A stretch of DNA of 64,000 nucleotides from Amycolatopsis granulosa (GTDB lineage Bacteria; Actinomycetota; Actinomycetes; Mycobacteriales; Pseudonocardiaceae). The notes below the pieces were generated by a model. It was given only the letters and a program-made list of their open reading frames with translations. It was not told where the DNA came from and made no database searches. Positions 42,503-51,871 of the stretch are shown piece after piece; positions within the stretch are counted from its first letter, which is position 1; each line of letters begins with the position of its first letter. A program made the translations under genes and the position numbers. The DNA is taken from positions 2,108,001-2,172,000 of the forward strand of contig NZ_JAANOV010000001.1 in NCBI RefSeq assembly GCF_011758745.1, in the 5' to 3' direction.

Positions 42503-43882
42503 TCACGACGCCGCGAGGATTTCCGCGGCTGCCCGCACTCCCGAGGAGATCGCTCCGTCGATGTAGCCGTTCCAGCCGTCGGCGGTTTCGGTCCCGGCCC
42601 AGTGGATCCGGCCCCACGGGCGCCGCCAGCCGGAGCTGCCGTGGGCCACCCACGCACCGGGCGTGGGGTTGGCCGCGTACCCGCCCTGGACCCAGGGATC
42701 CTCCGGCCAGATCTTCTCCAGGTACTCCACCGGTTCACCGGCGCGCGGTCCGAACAACCGCGTCAGCGTGGCCAGCACCGCCGCCCGCCTGGCCGGTCCG
42801 TCCAAGGTGGACCACGCGCGCAGGCGGTCGCCGTAGACGAATCCCACCAGCACTCCGGGCCCGGGGTCCGGCGGCGAGTTGTCGAACACCACTCCCACCG
42901 CGTCCTCCCCGTACAGCGACGCGATTCCGGACAGGCCCTCGTTCCGCCAGAACGGCTCCGCGTACACGACGTGCACTTTCGCCACATCGCCCATGACGCT
43001 GCGCTGCACCCAGCGCGCCCTGGCCGCCGGCAGTCCGGGCCGGAACCGGATCCCGGCGGTCGCGGGTGGTGGTGTCGCCACGACCACCCGTCCTGCGCGA
43101 ACGGATCCGCGCGCGGTGTGCACCAGCACCCCGTCACCGCCCTGGTCGACCGACTCGACCGGTGTTCCCAGGACGACCGCGTCCCCCAGCCGCCGGGCCG
43201 CGGCCAGCGCGGGCGCCTGCGCCCCCGCGACGAACCGCGCGTCCTGCGCCGCGTTCCGGGTCTGCATCAGCTGGTCGAACCCGCCCGCGCTGGCCGTGTA
43301 GAACAGCAGGTGCAACAGGGAGATCTCGCGTGGCTCCGCGGCCCACACGCCCTGCACCGCCAGCGCCAGCCTGCGCCGCGCGTCCGGGCACGCGACCTCC
43401 CGCGACAGGTACGACTCCACGGTCTCGGCGTCCCACGCCGCGGCGTCGGGACAGCTACCGGGGTCGCTGGTGTCCACCCGGCGGGCCAGTTCGTCCAGCC
43501 TCGCCGTCGCGGCAACGTACTCAGCGAGGCCGGGCGCACCGTCCGGTCCGTCCCCGGTGTAGCGGCGCAGCGCACCGTCGTGCCACAGCTCGAGGTGTGC
43601 GCCGGTGTCCCACGTCGGGAAGGTGGCACAGCCGAACCGTTCCGCCCAGCCGAGCAGGTGCCGTTGGGTCGGCCCGACCCATTGGCCGCCGTGGTCCACG
43701 ACCGCGCCGGAGGACGTGGACTGCGAGAGGATCCGGCCGCCGACGCGGTCGGCGGCTTCCAGGACCAGAGCGGGTACCCCGGCGTCGTGCAGGGTCAGTG
43801 CGGCGGACAAGCCCGCGTACCCGGCACCCACGACGACGACGGGGACCTGGGAGGGCAGAGCGGCAACGGTCATGTCTCCCAT
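42503..43882 (-). CDS. Flavin amine oxidase (monoamine oxidase-like)
   Basis: A 459-residue FAD enzyme of the MAO/putrescine oxidase group. The FAD loop is VVVVGAGYAGLSAALTLHDAG, followed by LEAADRVGGR and the family C-terminus IHWAGTETADGWNGYIDGAISSG. It oxidises an amine to an aldehyde with H2O2 and ammonia. The ATG at 43882 is one of two close choices. It is divergent from an operon with a permease, acyl-CoA enzymes and an aldehyde dehydrogenase, which would take its product further. Which amine is used is not visible. Confidence 0.88.
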   Translation of the reverse strand: MGDMTVAALPSQVPVVVVGAGYAGLSAALTLHDAGVPALVLEAADRVGGRILSQSTSSGAVVDHGGQWVGPTQRHLLGWAERFGCATFPTWDTGAHLELWHDGALRRYTGDGPDGAPGLAEYVAATARLDELARRVDTSDPGSCPDAAAWDAETVESYLSREVACPDARRRLALAVQGVWAAEPREISLLHLLFYTASAGGFDQLMQTRNAAQDARFVAGAQAPALAAARRLGDAVVLGTPVESVDQGGDGVLVHTARGSVRAGRVVVATPPPATAGIRFRPGLPAARARWVQRSVMGDVAKVHVVYAEPFWRNEGLSGIASLYGEDAVGVVFDNSPPDPGPGVLVGFVYGDRLRAWSTLDGPARRAAVLATLTRLFGPRAGEPVEYLEKIWPEDPWVQGGYAANPTPGAWVAHGSSGWRRPWGRIHWAGTETADGWNGYIDGAISSGVRAAAEILAAS

Positions 43883-44036
43883 CGTGAGGATTCCTGGTCC
43901 GCCAGTCAACTATCTTCGCGTCGTCTCGGGCCGAACCCAGTCCGATCTTTGCCGCACAATGACTCTTGACAGATGTGTGCACCAGATCACAGACTCCTAT
44001 AACTAATCCGCCAATCAATTATGAGGAGTCCCCGCT

Positions 44037-44207
44037 GTGCCCGAGTCCTCCTTCGAGGCCGAGCTGGAACACCGGCTCGCCCTGCTCGAAAATCCCGACA
44101 GCGACGAGACCTTCCTGCCCGACCTCCCGTGGCGCGACGTCGTGCTGGCGGCCGTCGTGCTCGCCGTGGTGAGCGTGCTGCTGATCTGGTGGGGGTACCC
44201 GGCATGA
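44037..44207 (+). CDS. 56-residue single-pass membrane protein coupled to NCS1 permease
   Basis: GTG start at 44037 after GAGGAG; the stop overlaps the permease ATG (ATGA at 44204-44207). The first 35 residues are charged (start MPESSFEAELEHRL, ending PDLPWRD), followed by one membrane helix of about 20 residues and a short tail WWGYPA. The translational coupling suggests a partner subunit for the transporter. Small proteins like this precede some solute:sodium symporters (DUF485-like idea), but I do not see that family's motif here. Confidence 0.7.
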   Translation: MPESSFEAELEHRLALLENPDSDETFLPDLPWRDVVLAAVVLAVVSVLLIWWGYPA

Positions 44208-45658
44208 GCACACCCGCCAGGACCGGCGGCACGGAGTCAGCCGGCACCGACGCCACCCTCAACGAACTGCCCCTGTTGCGGCGCGAGCGACTCTGGGGCT
44301 TCTGGGGCTATTCCTCGGTGAACGTGGGTCTGTCGATCGCCACGTGGGCGTTCCTGCAGGGCGGGGCGGTCGCCCTCTACGTCGGCGCCAAGGCCGGGAT
44401 CGCCAGTATCGTCGTCGGCTACGGGATCAGCGTGCTGCTCGTCGCGCTCGCGCCGTGCCTGCCCTGCGCGAAGTACGGTGTCGAGCAGTTCACGACGCTG
44501 CGCAGCGTGTTCGGCTCCGGCGGCGCGCGACTGCTGATGATCACGATGTCGACACTGCTCGCGGCGGCCTGGTCGGCGGTGCTCGCGATCATGTGCGGGC
44601 ACGCGCTGGGCAACGTCGCCGAGCAGGTCTTCTCGACCGACATCGACAACTCGGGCATCGTGATCAGCCTGATCGCGCTCGTGGCCGTGCTGCTGTCGTG
44701 GCTCGTGCTCGCCCGTGGCCCGGTGTCGGTGGAGTGGGTCAACCGGATCGTCGCCCCCGGGCTGGTGATCGTCACGGCGGGCATGCTCGTGCTGATCTTC
44801 ACGCAGACCTCGTGGTCGGAGCTGGCCGCGATCCCACCGCTGGCCTCCTCGGGCGACGCGCAGCTGGACTTCGTGCTCGCCGTCGAACTCAACATCGCGG
44901 GCGGGTTCGCGTGGTGGCCCAACGTCGGCAACCTCGCGCGCCTCACGCGCTCCTCCCGCGCGGCGTTCTGGCCCAACATGGTGGGGTTGTTCTTCACCTC
45001 GGTCCTCGCTGCCGTCGTCGGCGCCTTCGCCGCACTGGCGTTGGCCTCCGAGGACCCGACCATGTGGATGGTGCCGCTCGGTGGCGCCGCGCTCGGCGTG
45101 CTCGCCCTCGCGTTCGTCGGTTTCGCGAACATCACCAGCGTCGTGTCGCAGGGTTACTCCTCGCTGGTCGCGCTCAAGGGCGGCGGCGGCGGGCTGCTGC
45201 GCCGCGTGCCGTGGGCCCTGATGGCCGCCGGGATCCTCGCGCCGGCCGCGGTTCTCGTGTTCTTCCCCGCCGCGGTCTACGACAACTACTCGCGGTTCGT
45301 CTCCTGGGGAGCGATCCTGGTCGCTCCACTGTGTTCGGTCCAGGTCGTCGACTACTTCGTGCTGCGGCGCGGGCGGTTGCGCGTACGGGACCTGTACCTG
45401 CCCAACCAGGAGTCGTGCTACGGCTTCTGGCGCGGGTTCAACCCCGTCGCGTTCATCGCCGTGGGGGCGGGCGCGGTCACCTACGCGCTGCTGCTCAACC
45501 CGGTGACCTACGAGCCGGCCGGACCGTTCCGGTACCTGACGGCGTCGTTGCCCTCGGTCGTGGTCTCCGGGGTCCTGCACTACGCCCTGACCGTGCTGGT
45601 CGTGCGGCGCCGCGCCAAGGGCGGGTACCTTCCCGTGGAACAACTGACTGATGCGTGA
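44204..45658 (+). CDS. NCS1-family permease (cytosine/purine/hydantoin type)
   Basis: A 484-residue, 12-helix transporter. The start NELPLLRRERLWGFWGYSSVNVG and the helix with GGFAWWPNVGNLARLTRSS are the NCS1 substrate-region signatures; the end has DYFVLRRGRLRVRDLYLP, typical of the family. Known members import nucleobases, allantoin, hydantoins or vitamins; an amine or related nitrogen compound is possible given the neighbours. It is coupled to the small membrane peptide upstream and precedes a TetR gene by 52 bases. Confidence 0.87.
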   Translation: MSTPARTGGTESAGTDATLNELPLLRRERLWGFWGYSSVNVGLSIATWAFLQGGAVALYVGAKAGIASIVVGYGISVLLVALAPCLPCAKYGVEQFTTLRSVFGSGGARLLMITMSTLLAAAWSAVLAIMCGHALGNVAEQVFSTDIDNSGIVISLIALVAVLLSWLVLARGPVSVEWVNRIVAPGLVIVTAGMLVLIFTQTSWSELAAIPPLASSGDAQLDFVLAVELNIAGGFAWWPNVGNLARLTRSSRAAFWPNMVGLFFTSVLAAVVGAFAALALASEDPTMWMVPLGGAALGVLALAFVGFANITSVVSQGYSSLVALKGGGGGLLRRVPWALMAAGILAPAAVLVFFPAAVYDNYSRFVSWGAILVAPLCSVQVVDYFVLRRGRLRVRDLYLPNQESCYGFWRGFNPVAFIAVGAGAVTYALLLNPVTYEPAGPFRYLTASLPSVVVSGVLHYALTVLVVRRRAKGGYLPVEQLTDA

Positions 45659-45710
45659 ATCAACTCCACTACACTGGGTCGCGCTGCCACCGGGGGAAGA
45701 AGGAGTACGC

Positions 45711-46307
45711 ATGCCGCGGCCCAACGTCGAAGCGGAACGGCGTGAGCAGATCCTGCGAGCCGCGTGCCACGTCATCGCCGAGCAGGGGTTCCGCGCGCTG
45801 CGGCTCGCCGACGTGGCGAAGGCGGCGGGGTTGTCCTCGGGCATCCTGCACTACTACTTCACCAACAAGCAGGACCTGGTGCGCGCGGCGTTCGAGCAGA
45901 ACGTGGCCCGGTCGTTCGCCCGCCGCACCGCCATCCTGGAGTCCGACACCGACGCCGTCAGCAAGCTGCGTGCCCTGGTCGACGCCTACCTGCCCGCCGA
46001 CGACGAGACCGTCGAGTCCTGGCACGTCTGGGCCGAGCTGTGGGTCGAGGCCATCCACGACCCGGACCTGCAGGACCTCAACGAGCGCGCCTACGGCGAG
46101 TGGCGACGGCTCATCGCCGGCATCGTCCGGGACGGGCAGGCGGCGGGTCAGATCGGTGACGCCGACGCGGTCGAGCTCGCGAACCTGCTGGTCGCGGTGC
46201 TCGACGGGCTGGCGCTCCAGGTGCTGGCCGGGTCGCGGAACATGACCCTGGCGCGGATGCGCACCACCTGCCAGTCCTTCATCGACCGGGTCATCCTGCC
46301 CCGGTAA
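45711..46307 (+). CDS. TetR family regulator (BetI-like)
   Basis: A 198-residue regulator with the helix-turn-helix LRLADVAKAAGLSSGILHYYFTNKQDLVRAAF, the BetI-type sequence. The C-terminal part (ESWHVWAELWVEAIHDPDL) also matches BetI/KstR-like groups. ATG 45711 follows AAGGAG. It lies inside the catabolic cluster, which it probably represses; imperfect dyads near 43999-44022 and 46355-46372 are candidate sites. Confidence 0.87.
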   Translation: MPRPNVEAERREQILRAACHVIAEQGFRALRLADVAKAAGLSSGILHYYFTNKQDLVRAAFEQNVARSFARRTAILESDTDAVSKLRALVDAYLPADDETVESWHVWAELWVEAIHDPDLQDLNERAYGEWRRLIAGIVRDGQAAGQIGDADAVELANLLVAVLDGLALQVLAGSRNMTLARMRTTCQSFIDRVILPR

Positions 46308-46352
46308 CCCCGAGCCGCACGATCTGGACCGGGTGTCGACTGGTCCGCATCA

Positions 46353-46379
46353 TTGACTGACGAGCCAGTTATTTATTAC
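46353..46379 (+). promoter_or_regulatory. Candidate promoter of the acyl-CoA operon
   Basis: TTGACT at 46353-46358 and TATTAC at 46374-46379 with a short 15-base spacer. The interval contains ACTGACGAGCCAGT, a weak dyad that could be a TetR site overlapping the promoter. Confidence 0.45.
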
Positions 46380-46440
46380 GCTGGGAGCCCGGGCGCGGTC
46401 CGTGCTCGACATTCCCTCCCCGTTTCCGAGGAGCCATCCG

Positions 46441-47607
46441 TTGCGTCTACCCACCGAGCTCGTCGCCCTGACCGACGAGCAGAACCACATCCTGGACCTG
46501 TGCCGCCGCTTCGCCGAACAGGAGATCCGGCCCATCGCGCGGGAGGTCGACGAGGCCGACACCGAAGTCCCGTGGGACATCTGGTATTCAGCCGCGAAGG
46601 TCGGCCTCACGTCGTTCATGCTCCCGGAGGCCTACGGGGGTGGCGGTTTCACCGACGTGTTCACGCAGTGCCTCGTGCAGGAGGAGCTGTGCACGGGTGA
46701 CCTCGCCATCGGGAACCTGCTGACCGCCAACGGGTTCTTCGCCCACCCGATCCTGGAGCTGGGCACCGGCGAGCAGCGGGAGCGCTTCCTCACCCCGCTG
46801 GGGGCGCAGCGTCCGCCGATGACCTCCCTCGCGGTGACCGAGCCCGACACCGGCTCGGACGCGGCGAGCCTGACCACCCGCGCCGTCCGCAAGGGCGACC
46901 GGTACGTCCTTTCCGGACGGAAGGCGTGGATCTCCAACGCCGGTGCCTCCGAGCACTACATCGTGTTCGCCACCGTCGACCCGGCACTGCGTGCCCGTGG
47001 GGTGACGGCGTTCGTCCTGCACCGCGACACTCCCGGGTTCACCGTGTCCGAGCCGTGGAAGAAGATGGGCCAGCGGGCACTGATCAACGCCGAGCTCGTG
47101 CTCGACGAGGTGGAAGTGCCGGAACGCGATCGGATCGGTGCCGAGGGGGAGGGTTTCCGCGGCCTGATGCACACCTTCGACCGGTCGCGCACGATCCTCG
47201 CCGCGGCGGCGACCGGTGTCGCGCGCGCAGCCACCGAGTACGCCACCGAGTACGCGCGCCAGCGCCGTCAGTTCGGCAAGCCGATCATCGAACACCAGGC
47301 GGTCGCCTTCCGGCTCGCGGACATGGCGACCAGGGTCGAGTCCGCGCGGCTCATGACGTGGCGCGCGGCCAGGCGCATCGACGCCGGGCTGCCCGCCGGC
47401 CGGGAGTCGGCCATGGCGAAGCTCGTCGCGTCCGAGACAGCCATGTTCGCCACCTGGGCCGCGGTGCAGACGCTCGGCGGGTGGGGCTACTCGCGGGAGT
47501 TCCTGGTGGAGAAGTGGATGCGCGACGCCAAGCTCGAGGAGATCGAGGAAGGGACCTCCGACATCCAGCGGCTCATCATCTCCCGGAGCCTCGATGACCG
47601 CCGCTGA
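46441..47607 (+). CDS. Acyl-CoA dehydrogenase
   Basis: A 388-residue FAD enzyme. Visible parts: MTSLAVTEPDTGSDAASL (substrate/FAD region), SGRKAWISNAG, RQFGKPIIEHQAVAF and the C-terminal EEGTSDIQRLIISR carrying the usual catalytic glutamate neighbourhood. It oxidises acyl-CoA to 2-enoyl-CoA. TTG 46441 is chosen because GAGGAG is seven bases upstream; GTG 46402 is an alternative. Its end overlaps the acyl-CoA synthetase start by 14 bases. Chain preference is unknown. Confidence 0.88.
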   Translation: MRLPTELVALTDEQNHILDLCRRFAEQEIRPIAREVDEADTEVPWDIWYSAAKVGLTSFMLPEAYGGGGFTDVFTQCLVQEELCTGDLAIGNLLTANGFFAHPILELGTGEQRERFLTPLGAQRPPMTSLAVTEPDTGSDAASLTTRAVRKGDRYVLSGRKAWISNAGASEHYIVFATVDPALRARGVTAFVLHRDTPGFTVSEPWKKMGQRALINAELVLDEVEVPERDRIGAEGEGFRGLMHTFDRSRTILAAAATGVARAATEYATEYARQRRQFGKPIIEHQAVAFRLADMATRVESARLMTWRAARRIDAGLPAGRESAMAKLVASETAMFATWAAVQTLGGWGYSREFLVEKWMRDAKLEEIEEGTSDIQRLIISRSLDDRR

Positions 47608-49666
47608 CACCTTCACCGGCCGCGCGAAACCGGTGGGGGATGACCTGTCGCCCCTATGGGCCCCCCGTTCGGTCGCCGTCGTCGGTGCGAGCGACAACCC
47701 GGCGAAATGGGGTTACTGGCTCGCGTCCGGCGCGCTGAGCGGGCGGGGCCGCCGCGCGGTGCACCTGGTCAACCACCGGGGTGGCACCGTTTGCGGGGTT
47801 CCCGTCGCGCGCAGCCTGCGTGAGCTGGGCGGGCCGGTGGACCTGACGGCGGTGGTGGTGCCGGCCGCCGTTGTCGAGGAGACGGTGACCGGCGCGCTCG
47901 ACCTCGGGTCGCGGGCGCTGCTCGTCATCAGCGACGGCGTGCAGCGGCTGCCCGGCGGGTCCGCGCTGCTCCGCGACCTCGCGCGGCGCGCCCGAGAGGC
48001 GGGAGCCCGGCTGCTCGGTCCCAGTTCACTGGGCATTGTGGACAGTGCACAGGAGCTGCGGCTGGCCTGGGGCCACTTCACACCGGGACCCGTCGCGATC
48101 GTCACCCAGAGCGGCCAGGTCGGCTCCGAGCTGGCGCACCTGTTGCACCGGCACGGGTCGGGCGTGTCCAGGTTCGCCTCGGTCGGAGCGCAGGCCGACA
48201 TCACGTTCGAGGAACTGCTGGCCGGGCTCGCCACACACCCGGCCACCACGGCGGTGATCGGCTACCTGGAAGGAGTCCGGGACGCCGCCGGGTTCCTGTC
48301 CGCGGCGAGGGCGTTGCGTGCGGCGGGCAAACCGCTCGTGGTCCTGGCCGTCGGCGACAGCGCGGCAGGCAGCGCCGCGGCGCGGTCCCACACCGGGGCG
48401 CTCACCGGCAGCATGGACGTGCTCGACGCGGCCTGCCGCGCCGTGGGCGCCGTGCGGGCGCGGACCCCGGCGGAGGCGGCGGCGCTCGCGCACGCCCTCG
48501 CCGCGGGTGTGCGCCCGCGCAGCGACCGGATCGTCGTCGTCTCCGACTCGGGCGGGCAGGGAGCGCTTGCCGCGGACATCGCCACCGCGGCCGGTCTGCG
48601 GGTCACCCCGCTCGGGTCCGGTACGCGGGCGCGGCTGGCCGAAGCCCTGCCGGACGGCCCTGCGCCCGGCAACCCGGTCGACCTCGCCGGCGCGGGGGAA
48701 CAGGACCTGTCGTCCTACGCGGCGGCCGCGGAGGCGGTCGCGTCCGATGCGGGCGCGGTCGTACTGACCGGCTACTTCGGACGGTTCGGAGTGGACAGTC
48801 CAGGGTTGGGCGAGGCCGAGTGCGCCGTCGCGCACCGGCTGACCCGCCTCGCCCGGACGGTTCCGGTGGTCGTGCACAGCATGGCCGAGGACGGGCCGAC
48901 TGTCGACGTGCTGGTCCGCGGCGGGATCCCGGTGTTTCCCGACGTGGAGACGACCTTGCGCGCGGTCGCCGGGTGCCTGCGGTGGGAGCGCGCGGTAGCG
49001 CGGGACGTGCCTTCCCCGGCCCCGGTCGGGGAAGGCGACCGTTGTTCGTACCCGGCAGCGCGCGAAATGCTGCGCGACGCGGGGATACCGGTGCCGGAGG
49101 CCGGTACCGCGCGGTCGGCGGAGGAGGCCGTGACACTCGCGGAGAGCTGGCCGGGCGCCACGGTGCTCAAGGCGGACCTCGACCACAAGACCGAGGCGGG
49201 CGGTGTCGTGCTCGGGCTGCGCACCGCCGGGGAGGTGGCTGCCGCGCACCGGGACCTGACCGCCCGGCTCGGCCTGGACTCGGTGGTGGTCGAGCGGATG
49301 GACGAGCGCGCCGGGGTGGTCGAGGTGCTCGTGGGGATGCGTCACGACCCCGTGTTCGGGCGGGTCGTCGTCGTCTCCTCGGGTGGTGTCGAGGCCGAGT
49401 TGTGGCGCGACACCGTGCTGGAACTGGCCCCGGTCGACGAGGCCGGAGCGACGGCCATGCTCACCCGGCTGCGCAGCCATCCCCGGCTGCTCGGCTGGCG
49501 CGGCGCGCCCGGCGTGGACATCCCGGCGCTGGCGCGCGCGATCGCCGCCGTGTCCCGGATGCCGGTCGCGACGTGCGAGATCAACCCCCTGCGGGCCGGT
49601 GCCGACGGTGTGCTCGCCGTCGACGCGCTCGTGTTCCGCGGGCACAGCGAGGAGGAAACGGCATGA
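47594..49666 (+). CDS. NDP-forming acyl-CoA synthetase
   Basis: A 690-residue fused alpha-beta enzyme of the ADP-forming acetyl/acyl-CoA synthetase family. The CoA-binding domain opens with RSVAVVGASDNPAKWG; the ligase domain has the phosphohistidine loop AARSHTGALTGS; the ATP-grasp domain starts at about residue 470 (SYPAAREMLRDAGIPVPEAG) and ends VATCEINPLR. It makes acyl-CoA from an acid, CoA and ATP. In this operon it would activate the acid made by the aldehyde dehydrogenase. It overlaps both neighbours by a few bases. Confidence 0.88.
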   Translation: MTAADTFTGRAKPVGDDLSPLWAPRSVAVVGASDNPAKWGYWLASGALSGRGRRAVHLVNHRGGTVCGVPVARSLRELGGPVDLTAVVVPAAVVEETVTGALDLGSRALLVISDGVQRLPGGSALLRDLARRAREAGARLLGPSSLGIVDSAQELRLAWGHFTPGPVAIVTQSGQVGSELAHLLHRHGSGVSRFASVGAQADITFEELLAGLATHPATTAVIGYLEGVRDAAGFLSAARALRAAGKPLVVLAVGDSAAGSAAARSHTGALTGSMDVLDAACRAVGAVRARTPAEAAALAHALAAGVRPRSDRIVVVSDSGGQGALAADIATAAGLRVTPLGSGTRARLAEALPDGPAPGNPVDLAGAGEQDLSSYAAAAEAVASDAGAVVLTGYFGRFGVDSPGLGEAECAVAHRLTRLARTVPVVVHSMAEDGPTVDVLVRGGIPVFPDVETTLRAVAGCLRWERAVARDVPSPAPVGEGDRCSYPAAREMLRDAGIPVPEAGTARSAEEAVTLAESWPGATVLKADLDHKTEAGGVVLGLRTAGEVAAAHRDLTARLGLDSVVVERMDERAGVVEVLVGMRHDPVFGRVVVVSSGGVEAELWRDTVLELAPVDEAGATAMLTRLRSHPRLLGWRGAPGVDIPALARAIAAVSRMPVATCEINPLRAGADGVLAVDALVFRGHSEEETA

Positions 49667-50469
49667 GCGAGTTCGCGGGACGCGTCGCGGTGGTCACCGG
49701 TGGCGGGTCCGGCATCGGCCGCGCCATCGCCCGCCGGTATGCCGCGGGCGGTGGCCGCGTCGCGGTGCTCGGCAGGCGGATCGAACCGCTGACCGAGACG
49801 GTGGACCTGATCGGCGCCGCGGGCGGCACCGCCACCGCGCTGACCGTGGACGTGCGTGACTTCGACCAGGTCAGCGCCGCGATGAACGCGGTGCGCGACC
49901 GGTTCGGCCGCATCGACGCGCTCGTCAACAACGCGGCGGGCAACTTCGTGTGCCCCGGGGAGCGGCTCAGCCCCGGCGGCTGGCGCGCGGTGATCGACAT
50001 CGTGCTGAACGGCACGTTCCACTGCACGCGGGCGGCCGCCGACGTCATGCTCGAGCAGCAGTCCGGCAGCGTGCTGTCGGTGATCGCCAGCTACGCGTGG
50101 CACGGCCACCCGGGCACGGTGCACAGCGCCGCGGCCAAGGCCGGGGTCCTCGCGATGACCCGCACCCTGGCCGTCGAATGGGCCGGCCGCGGCGTGCGGT
50201 TGAACTGCCTGGCGCCGGGGCCCACGGAAACCGCGGGCGCGGGAGCGGCGCTGTGGGGCGATCGGGCCAGCCGCGACCGCGTCGTAGCCAGCGTGCCCCA
50301 GCGACGCATGGCCGCGACGGACGAGATCGCCGGGACGGCCGCGTTCCTGCTCGGTGACGGCGCCGCCTACGTCACCGGCGAGGTCCTGACCGTCGACGGT
50401 GGACAGTGGCTCGGCAAACAGGTCTACGGACCCGAGCTCGGTGCCGGGGAGGCCGCTGATGCCCGCTGA
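49663..50469 (+). CDS. SDR family protein, 2,4-dienoyl-CoA reductase-like
   Basis: A 268-residue short-chain dehydrogenase with VVTGGGSGIGRAIARR and NNAAGNF. The usual catalytic Tyr is replaced: the motif is VHSAAAKAG, with Lys kept. This and LAVEWAGRGVRLNCLAPGP match peroxisomal-type 2,4-dienoyl-CoA reductases, which also lack the Tyr. It may reduce an unsaturated acyl-CoA or act as a 3-hydroxyacyl-CoA dehydrogenase of unusual chemistry. Its ATG overlaps the synthetase stop (ATGA). Confidence 0.78.
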   Translation: MSEFAGRVAVVTGGGSGIGRAIARRYAAGGGRVAVLGRRIEPLTETVDLIGAAGGTATALTVDVRDFDQVSAAMNAVRDRFGRIDALVNNAAGNFVCPGERLSPGGWRAVIDIVLNGTFHCTRAAADVMLEQQSGSVLSVIASYAWHGHPGTVHSAAAKAGVLAMTRTLAVEWAGRGVRLNCLAPGPTETAGAGAALWGDRASRDRVVASVPQRRMAATDEIAGTAAFLLGDGAAYVTGEVLTVDGGQWLGKQVYGPELGAGEAADAR

Positions 50470-51871
50470 CGCGGCTGCCGTGTTCGTCGACGGCGAGTGG
50501 CACCGGTCGGCGGCGGCCATCCCGGTGTCGAACCCGGCGACCGGGGAGGTCATCGGGCACGCCGCCGACGGCACCGAACAGGACGTGGCGCGGGCGGTGG
50601 CCGCGGCGGCGCGCGCGTTCCCGGGATGGGCCGAACGCGGGTACGCCGAGCGCGCGGCTCTGCTCGGCGCACTCGCCGACCGGCTGCGGGACCGGCGGGA
50701 CGAGCTGGTCGACACGGTCGTTGCCGAGGTCGGCTGCCCGGTCACGGTGACGCGGGAGTCCCAGGTGGACGTGGCGATCGACGTGGTGCGGTACTACGCC
50801 GAGCTCGCCGCGCATCGGTCACCTGTCCGCGAGATGGGCACGTCGCTCGTGCACGAGGTGCCCGCCGGTGTGGTCGCCGCGATCACACCGTGGAACTACC
50901 CGCTGTACCAGCTGGCCGCGAAGGTCGCACCGGCGCTGGCCGCGGGGTGCACCGTGGTCGCCAAGCCGGCCGAGCTGACGCCGTTGAGCACGTGCCTGTT
51001 CACCGAAGCCGTCGCCGAAGCCGGCGTGCCGCCCGGGGTGGTCAACGTCGTGCCGGGTCGCGGCCAGGTCGTCGGCACGGCGCTGGCATCCCATCCCGAC
51101 GTCGACGTGGTGTCGTTCACCGGGTCGACCACGGTCGGGCGGGCCGTCATGGCGAGGGCGGCCGAGTCGGTGAAACGCGTGTGTCTCGAGCTGGGCGGCA
51201 AGTCTGCGAGTGTCGTGCTGCCTGGCGCCGACCTCACCACGGCGGTGCGTGCCACGGTCGCTTCGGCGACCCTGAACTCCGGTCAGACGTGCAGCGCGTG
51301 GACCCGGCTGCTCGTCCCGGCCGCGCGGCACGACGCCGCGGTCGACTGCGCCGCCGAGGCGATGGCGGCGGTGATCGTCGGTGATCCCCGCGACCCGGCC
51401 ACCGAGAACGGACCGCTTGTGTCCGCGGCACAGCGGCATCGCGTGGAGTCCTTCGTGCAACGTGCTCGCGTCCGCGGCGCGCGGGTGGCGGGGAGCGGGC
51501 GCGTTCTGCCCCCGCGCGGGCATTTCACGCCGCCGGTCGTCGTGGCCGGGGCGAGGGAGGACTGGGAGATCGCGCAGGAGGAGGTGTTCGGCCCGGTGCT
51601 CGTGGTGCTGCCGTACCGGGACGAGGGCGAGGCGCTGCGCATCGCGAACGGCACCCGCTACGGCTTGCACGGCGCGGTGTGGGGGGAGCCGGAGCGGGCC
51701 CTGGCGTTCGCCGCGCGAATGCGCACGGGTCAGGTCGACGTGAACGGACCTGCCTTCAGCCTCGACGCCCCGTTCGGCGGGTTCGGCCAGTCCGGGGTCG
51801 GCCGGGAGCTCGGCGAGGAGGGCCTGCGCGAGTACACCGAGACCGTGGCGGTGCAGGGAGTGCTCGGCTGA
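50459..51871 (+). CDS. Aldehyde dehydrogenase
   Basis: A 470-residue NAD(P)-dependent aldehyde dehydrogenase. It has ITPWNYPLYQLAAKVAPALAAG, the glutamate in CLELGGKSA, the nucleophile in NSGQTCSAWTRL and the end GGFGQSGVGRELGEEG. It would oxidise the aldehyde released by the amine oxidase to the acid used by the acyl-CoA synthetase. It overlaps the SDR stop by 11 bases and ends the operon. Confidence 0.9.
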   Translation: MPADAAAVFVDGEWHRSAAAIPVSNPATGEVIGHAADGTEQDVARAVAAAARAFPGWAERGYAERAALLGALADRLRDRRDELVDTVVAEVGCPVTVTRESQVDVAIDVVRYYAELAAHRSPVREMGTSLVHEVPAGVVAAITPWNYPLYQLAAKVAPALAAGCTVVAKPAELTPLSTCLFTEAVAEAGVPPGVVNVVPGRGQVVGTALASHPDVDVVSFTGSTTVGRAVMARAAESVKRVCLELGGKSASVVLPGADLTTAVRATVASATLNSGQTCSAWTRLLVPAARHDAAVDCAAEAMAAVIVGDPRDPATENGPLVSAAQRHRVESFVQRARVRGARVAGSGRVLPPRGHFTPPVVVAGAREDWEIAQEEVFGPVLVVLPYRDEGEALRIANGTRYGLHGAVWGEPERALAFAARMRTGQVDVNGPAFSLDAPFGGFGQSGVGRELGEEGLREYTETVAVQGVLG

